Shown here in pieces: positions 59,481 through 64,000 of a stretch of DNA of 64,000 nt. Below the pieces are notes generated by a model. The model was not told the origin of the DNA, did not search any database, and saw only the letters and a program-made list of their open reading frames with translations. This DNA is from Nageia nagi (taxonomy: Eukaryota > Pinophyta): NCBI GenBank assembly GCA_050084985.1, contig JBITNC010000001.1, positions 19,220,001 to 19,284,000 of the forward strand. The letters run 5' to 3'. The stretch's first letter is position 1; each line of letters begins with the position of its first letter. A program made the translations under genes and the position numbers.

Positions 59481-61948
59481 ATATTTTTACATGTACTATA
59501 CATTTCAAAATACATTGGTGGCTATAAATAAGTATAGGTACTGCATGCCTAGTAATTAAAATAAGCTTATTAAGATTTGGCTAATATCTTGATACCCAAA
59601 TCAATATAGAAAAGAAGGAAAGCATAAAATAAACTATACTAGAGTGAAAGGTAAAATAATTATGAACTCTAAGTAAATAACATATTCTTAATCTTTCTTT
59701 TATAATCATGATCCCAAAAATAAAATCACATAGAAATATTAATACTAACAAAATATAAAATACCAATTCCTTAATTATTTCTTTTCATAATGTACTAATC
59801 TCAAAAGTATATCATACTATATTATGAGAATCTTATTTAAAACTAAATTCGCAATAGTCCCAATCCAAGTAGTCATCGAACAATTGACAATAACTCCTAA
59901 AAATCATCTTGTCAATTTCACATTTAATATTTCAAATCCAATTATTTAGACCCAATATTGTTTGATATACAAGCATTTTAGGATTCCTGATGATATTAAA
60001 AACTATAAATCAAGTCTTGCTATTGAAAAACATGCTTCAATGATATCTAGACACCATGGAGAAATGTAAAGGAATAGTTCACGCACAATTGATATATGTT
60101 ATATATCCATAATTTCAAGGGAAGATACAATAAGTTTTACCCAACTTTGAGTTTTATACTAATCCCATAAAATAATAAGATTTCATGCTCCTTAGTTCAA
60201 AGAGATATTTTCTTGGTAGATTGCATTCAACCAAATTAAAATTTAATTAAGGAATGGAAAAATATCCTAAATGAATAAAAATTGATTTAATAAAATACTA
60301 CAATAAATGTCCTACAACCTGACTCTGTATAAACTATTATAAACTTGATGCTTTGAAGTTATTTATTACACAATCAGGTTTGATCAAAGAGCTTATGTAC
60401 ACCTTTAAATAATTCTATAAAATCAAATGGGTTATTTATATGAAAATTGGGCAATGATAATATCAAAGCAATAAGGGGCAACAAAATAAACTGCAAACTA
60501 TATTTAACTTTTCATTATTTTTAAACTTTTGTGATGTTCTGCAATACTTTTATCAAGCATTTTATGTTATCTATAACTTAATTTGATAGTTTGTTTTCAT
60601 AATTTCTTAATTATAAATATTCTATATCCTTGATCACAGTTCTATGTTGCATTTAACATTACTTTATCATGTGATCAAAACTTTAGTCAATCAAATAGAA
60701 TAAGTAGATGGATTCATCATGCAACTAATTTTTCTAATAATAATTATCATAACATAAATTGCAGGATCAAAATCCCTCACATTATGAATATTCCTTAAAA
60801 ACCTAACTTGAAACTAAAATTCCCCAAATCCCAAGTGCAACCACACCAAGTCGAGGATTCAATATAAACCCAATCTTAAAAAACATTGCAATATTTCTTT
60901 CCTTTTAATTCCCTAACACCAAGGTGCTCAAGGATAAGGATGGTATAACCACCAAAATATGCCCCATCATTGTTAGTATTATTTCCCTTACAAGAGGAGG
61001 CTTCAATCCATTCATCATCATTTCGTTGGAAATTTACCATTATCTCTATTCCAAAAAAAATATACACATGCTCACAAGAAGCAAACCTCTGTAGTAATAT
61101 CTTTAAAATCATCACAGAAGGTCTTGGTTATTTCTTAACTCTTAGGTCTCGAGTATCAAACAAACTAAATCACATGATTTCTTTCTTCCATATACTAACC
61201 TCTTTTCCCTAGGGGTTCAAATATCTCAAAAGTCCTCAGAATAACAAGGGCATCAAGAATTATTCACACATTTACGTTCACTTTTTAAAGCCATGGGTTC
61301 CAAGGGTCTTAAACTTTAACAAATAGAAGAATATTTTGATGACTACACATATGAATGAACCATTGACGATGTTTCAATGTTGGTCGTGGTTCTATGCAAT
61401 TCTCAATGTTAGGATGAAAAACTGAATTTCAAAAGTTCATAGAGGGGAAAGCCTTCTACTTAATAATAAATATCATCAAGATCTTTAATGTCAATAAGAG
61501 CCTTCCTATTTATTATATAATTAAAAAATAAATAAATTTAATTTAAACATTAAAATATCATCAATTAAATATTTACAAAAAATTCTAATCTATACTTCAA
61601 ACATTAAAGTATAATTTTATTAAATCTATGCTTCATAAATTACTAAGCATATTAAAATATTATCATTTATAACCCTTTTCATTTAATATATTAAAATATA
61701 AAATAAATTTAGTAAATATTACATCTTACAAAATTGTTTATATTTAAATTTATTGAATTAAAAGAATTTAAAATTTTCTAAAACTAACTTAAACTTTATC
61801 AATAAAACAATTATCCTAAAAGCATATAGAATTTAATAAAATTATAATTTGACAAGTGTTTTAAAGAAAACAACTATGAGACAATCATGTCCAATACATC
61901 ATGAGCTTAGTTTTAACAATGAGGGGAAAACGCTAGCTTACCCTTGTC
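59481..61948. other. Intergenic region, no gene supported
   Basis: About 2.5 kb, AT-rich. A minus-strand open frame at 60876-61115 (contains RNDDEWIEASSCKGNNTNND) is not recognised and has no supporting context; it could be a decayed exon. 61500-61860 is extremely AT-rich and lies just downstream of the F-box-associated gene, so it probably includes that gene's 3' end signals. Confidence 0.5.
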
Positions 61949-63076
61949 CTAGGGCACATTTGGGTAAGGCTTGTAATTAAAAGCCTTTAGGTTTGAAAAG
62001 ACAGGATCCAGCTCGCAGCATGGAATGGTATGAAAGGTCTTGTCTATGTAATTATAAGCACGCCCACATCCATGCCTCACGTCAAACACAAGAAAACAAT
62101 CTCCAAACTGTGCAAAATCATAATATTTCTCCATTCGTAGTGCCCACAACGCCTTGGGAAACTCCACTTCCAATTCCATCACAAACCCATCGCCATTGCA
62201 ATCCAACCTCCATAGCCCGATTCTTCTTTCGCTGCTCATCACCGTTTCATCTCCACTCTCCTCTGATATCTGTTTAACAAAGCCTGACATAAGAAACAAC
62301 TTATTAATATACGCAAACAAGGCCGGGCTTGTCTGCCTGTATTTTTCGTTATTGCCTCTGATCAACCACATCCATTCAATTTTCACAAGAGGGCGGTCAT
62401 TCAGTATGGGCACCTCGGACCAACAATCTTCAATCATATCATAATCATGCTTCCAAATGTCCAGACGGTTCCCACTCGCAAACCTTTCATCATAGCCCAG
62501 ATAATAAATAGCTCCTTCAAGTTCACAACTCGAAACTGGCAGATTGCAAGATATAATCCTTGCAAAATGTCGGTTCCTTCCAACAACCCACGAATGATCT
62601 CCCAAATCTATATCAAAATAATATGTTGTAAAAAATCTCATATTATTATCTCCTGGAGTTGAAGTTTCTTGTCCTTGAACGGCTACTATCACGATGGGCA
62701 TTTGATCGTCAGTTGGATCTGTCAAGTGCACTGACAATATCGATTTGTTAGAAAATGTGTCTCCGTAAGGAATAAATTTTACAGAACCTGTTGTAGGATT
62801 GCATATCAGGTAGCGTTTTCTGCGGTGGAGGTTGTAGCATAGGTACCCGCCACGGCATGCTACGATCTCATCGACATGTTTATCTCCTGTTGTGGAATAC
62901 CTGTGCAAATCTTGCACTGGAATGTTGGGGAGAGGCAGATATTTTTGTGTGGCTTCATCCAACAGGCAAGGGCGTCCTGATATTGTCTGATCATATAGAA
63001 GACCTCCATGGCTTGGCAAAGAAGTCGAATTTGAATTTTGGGTATCGAATTCCATCAACTGTTGCTGATCCATCAT
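61949..63076 (-). CDS. F-box-associated/kelch-like domain protein lacking an F-box
   Basis: An intact 375-codon single-exon gene. The protein shows the F-box-associated (kelch-type beta-propeller) pattern: GGLLYDQTISGRPCLLDEAT (residues 24-43), YLPLPNIP, VACRGGYLCYNLHRRKRYLI and CNPTTGSVKFIPYG (about 72-105), YYFDIDLGDHSWVVG, SCELEGAIYYLGYDE (about 181-195), RRIGLWRLDCNGDGFVMELE and FGDCFLVFDVRHGCGRAYNY. In the family this domain binds substrates of SCF ubiquitin ligases. The usual N-terminal F-box of about 45 residues is absent; the first 23 residues are Gln/Ser/Asn-rich. ATG 63076 is the first ATG downstream of the TATA box and is followed at once by a second ATG. No signal peptide or membrane segment. 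The substrate is unknown; a non-SCF role is possible. Confidence 0.85.
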   Translation of the reverse strand: MMDQQQLMEFDTQNSNSTSLPSHGGLLYDQTISGRPCLLDEATQKYLPLPNIPVQDLHRYSTTGDKHVDEIVACRGGYLCYNLHRRKRYLICNPTTGSVKFIPYGDTFSNKSILSVHLTDPTDDQMPIVIVAVQGQETSTPGDNNMRFFTTYYFDIDLGDHSWVVGRNRHFARIISCNLPVSSCELEGAIYYLGYDERFASGNRLDIWKHDYDMIEDCWSEVPILNDRPLVKIEWMWLIRGNNEKYRQTSPALFAYINKLFLMSGFVKQISEESGDETVMSSERRIGLWRLDCNGDGFVMELEVEFPKALWALRMEKYYDFAQFGDCFLVFDVRHGCGRAYNYIDKTFHTIPCCELDPVFSNLKAFNYKPYPNVP

Positions 63077-63219
63077 GCCAAAAGTAGCAGTGATTCTGCA
63101 AACTATTGTAGAATCTAATCCCTGGACAGGTATTTACCCCTTCCTGCTCCTATAGTTTCCTGCGGAAAGTGAATATCGGTATATAATGCTACGTTGATTT
63201 CACTCTTCTATCTGCTTCA

Positions 63220-63232
63220 ATATATATATACT
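63220..63232 (-). promoter_or_regulatory. TATA box of the F-box-associated gene
   Basis: Minus strand GAGTATATATATATTGAAG lies about 150 bp upstream of the ATG. No ATG occurs between it and 63076, which supports the chosen start and a 5'UTR of about 110-120 nt. Confidence 0.6.
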
Positions 63233-63265
63233 CGAGTGGTTGTGGCCATTGCCAACCGGTGCTGA

Positions 63266-63360
63266 GTTTAGTGGCCCACGATGGGAGTTTAGACTAAGGA
63301 TAAAGTCGTTTCCTTTTAAGCTTATTAAATTTGAAAGTGTCCCTTGGATTTAAGAATAAT
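63266..63360 (+). repeat. Direct repeat upstream of the F-box-associated gene, copy 1
   Basis: GTTTAGTGGCCCACGATGGG...TTGGATTTAAGAATAAT recurs at 63910-64000 with a few differences, 644 bp away. Confidence 0.85.
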
Positions 63361-63909
63361 AACTAATTTGATCTTAAATATAAATAATATATATTTCTAT
63401 TAGCTTAAATATCTTTAAAATATATTTACAAAATATTGGAAGATATCAATTTAGTTGCTTATCTTAAATAGTTTTATAAATAATATATTTGTGTAAAGGT
63501 AAAGGTAAATTATATTAACGTCTACTGGTCTCTGATCTATGGGACGGATAGGATAACTTGGAGTAGGCTATTACATAGCATGTATGTCTCGGTTGTTGGT
63601 TGAGTTGGTCATGTGTTGACCTATTCCATTCCCAGTATCTTTATTTATAACTTTTTTGTATTTTTATTTAAATAATTTTATAAATAATAATGTTTGAAGA
63701 TATTAGAGATAGACACCTCCAAATTGATACTAATATATTTTTAAAATATCTAAACTAGTTTCTATTAATTGGAAATTGACAAGTAACAAATATATGACTA
63801 ATTCAAAGAATATACAATTATATGACGATTAAGTAAATTATATACAATGAAAATTATATGTAAATTAAAATAAAAATATATAAAGTAAAAATAAAGAGAT
63901 GATAGATTA
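63361..63909. other. AT-rich spacer between the direct repeats
   Basis: No coding frame. It contains two copies of an AATA(A)TTTTATAAATAATA-like word (about 63470 and 63673), so the repeat unit may be longer than the conserved 95 bp. Confidence 0.4.
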
Positions 63910-64000
63910 GTTTAGTGGCCCACCATGGGAGTTTTGTCTAAACAAGAATTTTTTTTTAACCTTATTAAATTTGACAGAGCTTCTTGGATTTAAGAATAAT
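63910..64000 (+). repeat. Direct repeat upstream of the F-box-associated gene, copy 2 (reaches window end)
   Basis: GTTTAGTGGCCCACCATGGG...TTGGATTTAAGAATAAT; probably continues beyond the window. Confidence 0.85.

Noticed and set aside
60876-61115. A 79-codon minus-strand frame near the F-box-associated gene
   Set aside because: Not recognised, short, no promoter or splice context; kept only as a remark.
61993-63087. Four plus-strand open frames (71-96 codons) across the F-box-associated gene
   Set aside because: Antisense shadows of the intact minus-strand gene.

Overview
This is AT-rich plant nuclear DNA, almost entirely made of nested, mostly decayed LTR retrotransposons. The last 7 kb or so (57.85-64 kb) holds one intact gene and one pseudogene. 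Several Ty3/gypsy (Metaviridae) lineages typical of land plants are present: Tat/Ogre-like elements, a chromodomain-bearing chromovirus, and a GAG-only non-autonomous element. Insertion of element inside element, in-frame stops that look like C-to-T decay, and very long untranslated regions all suggest a large, repeat-rich genome. A gymnosperm is plausible, but the species cannot be fixed from the sequence. I saw no prokaryotic or organellar features, no tRNA or rRNA genes and no CRISPR.

The layout is readable as insertions within insertions. I name the elements A-F. A (plus strand) is the oldest host: the tail of its 5' LTR is at 19909-20294 and its 3' LTR is at 57186-57846. B (minus strand, Tat-like, left end outside the window, right end 19908) sits in A's 5' LTR. 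F (minus strand chromovirus, 5069-11322) sits in B. E (minus strand GAG-only element, 20978-23608, perfect GTGTG target duplication, near-identical LTRs, intact gag) sits in A. C (plus strand Tat-like, about 30965-54746) also sits in A. D (plus strand non-autonomous Tat-like, 36776-44138, perfect CTCAT target duplication) sits in the gag-pol region of C. Removing D rejoins the gag of C (35.4-36.8 kb) with its protease, RT, RNase H and integrase (44.2-49.0 kb).

Three things stand out. Element D carries, antisense to its gag, a spliced-looking gene for a plant mobile domain (PMD) protein with an acidic stretch and a coiled-coil tail. A TATA box and splice-acceptor signals lie upstream of it. 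Element B has its second, archaeal-type RNase H between protease and RT, whereas C in the same window has it in the usual place after the first RNase H; B also has an extra coiled-coil ORF downstream of integrase. Element E is an apparently recent GAG-only element whose LTRs share motifs with the chromovirus F.

In the host flank, 58280-59480 (minus) is a degraded DYW-class pentatricopeptide repeat pseudogene. 61949-63076 (minus) is an intact 375-codon gene for an F-box-associated/kelch-like protein that lacks an F-box, with a TATA box about 150 bp upstream of the ATG. Percentages and repeat boundaries are by eye, without alignment software.
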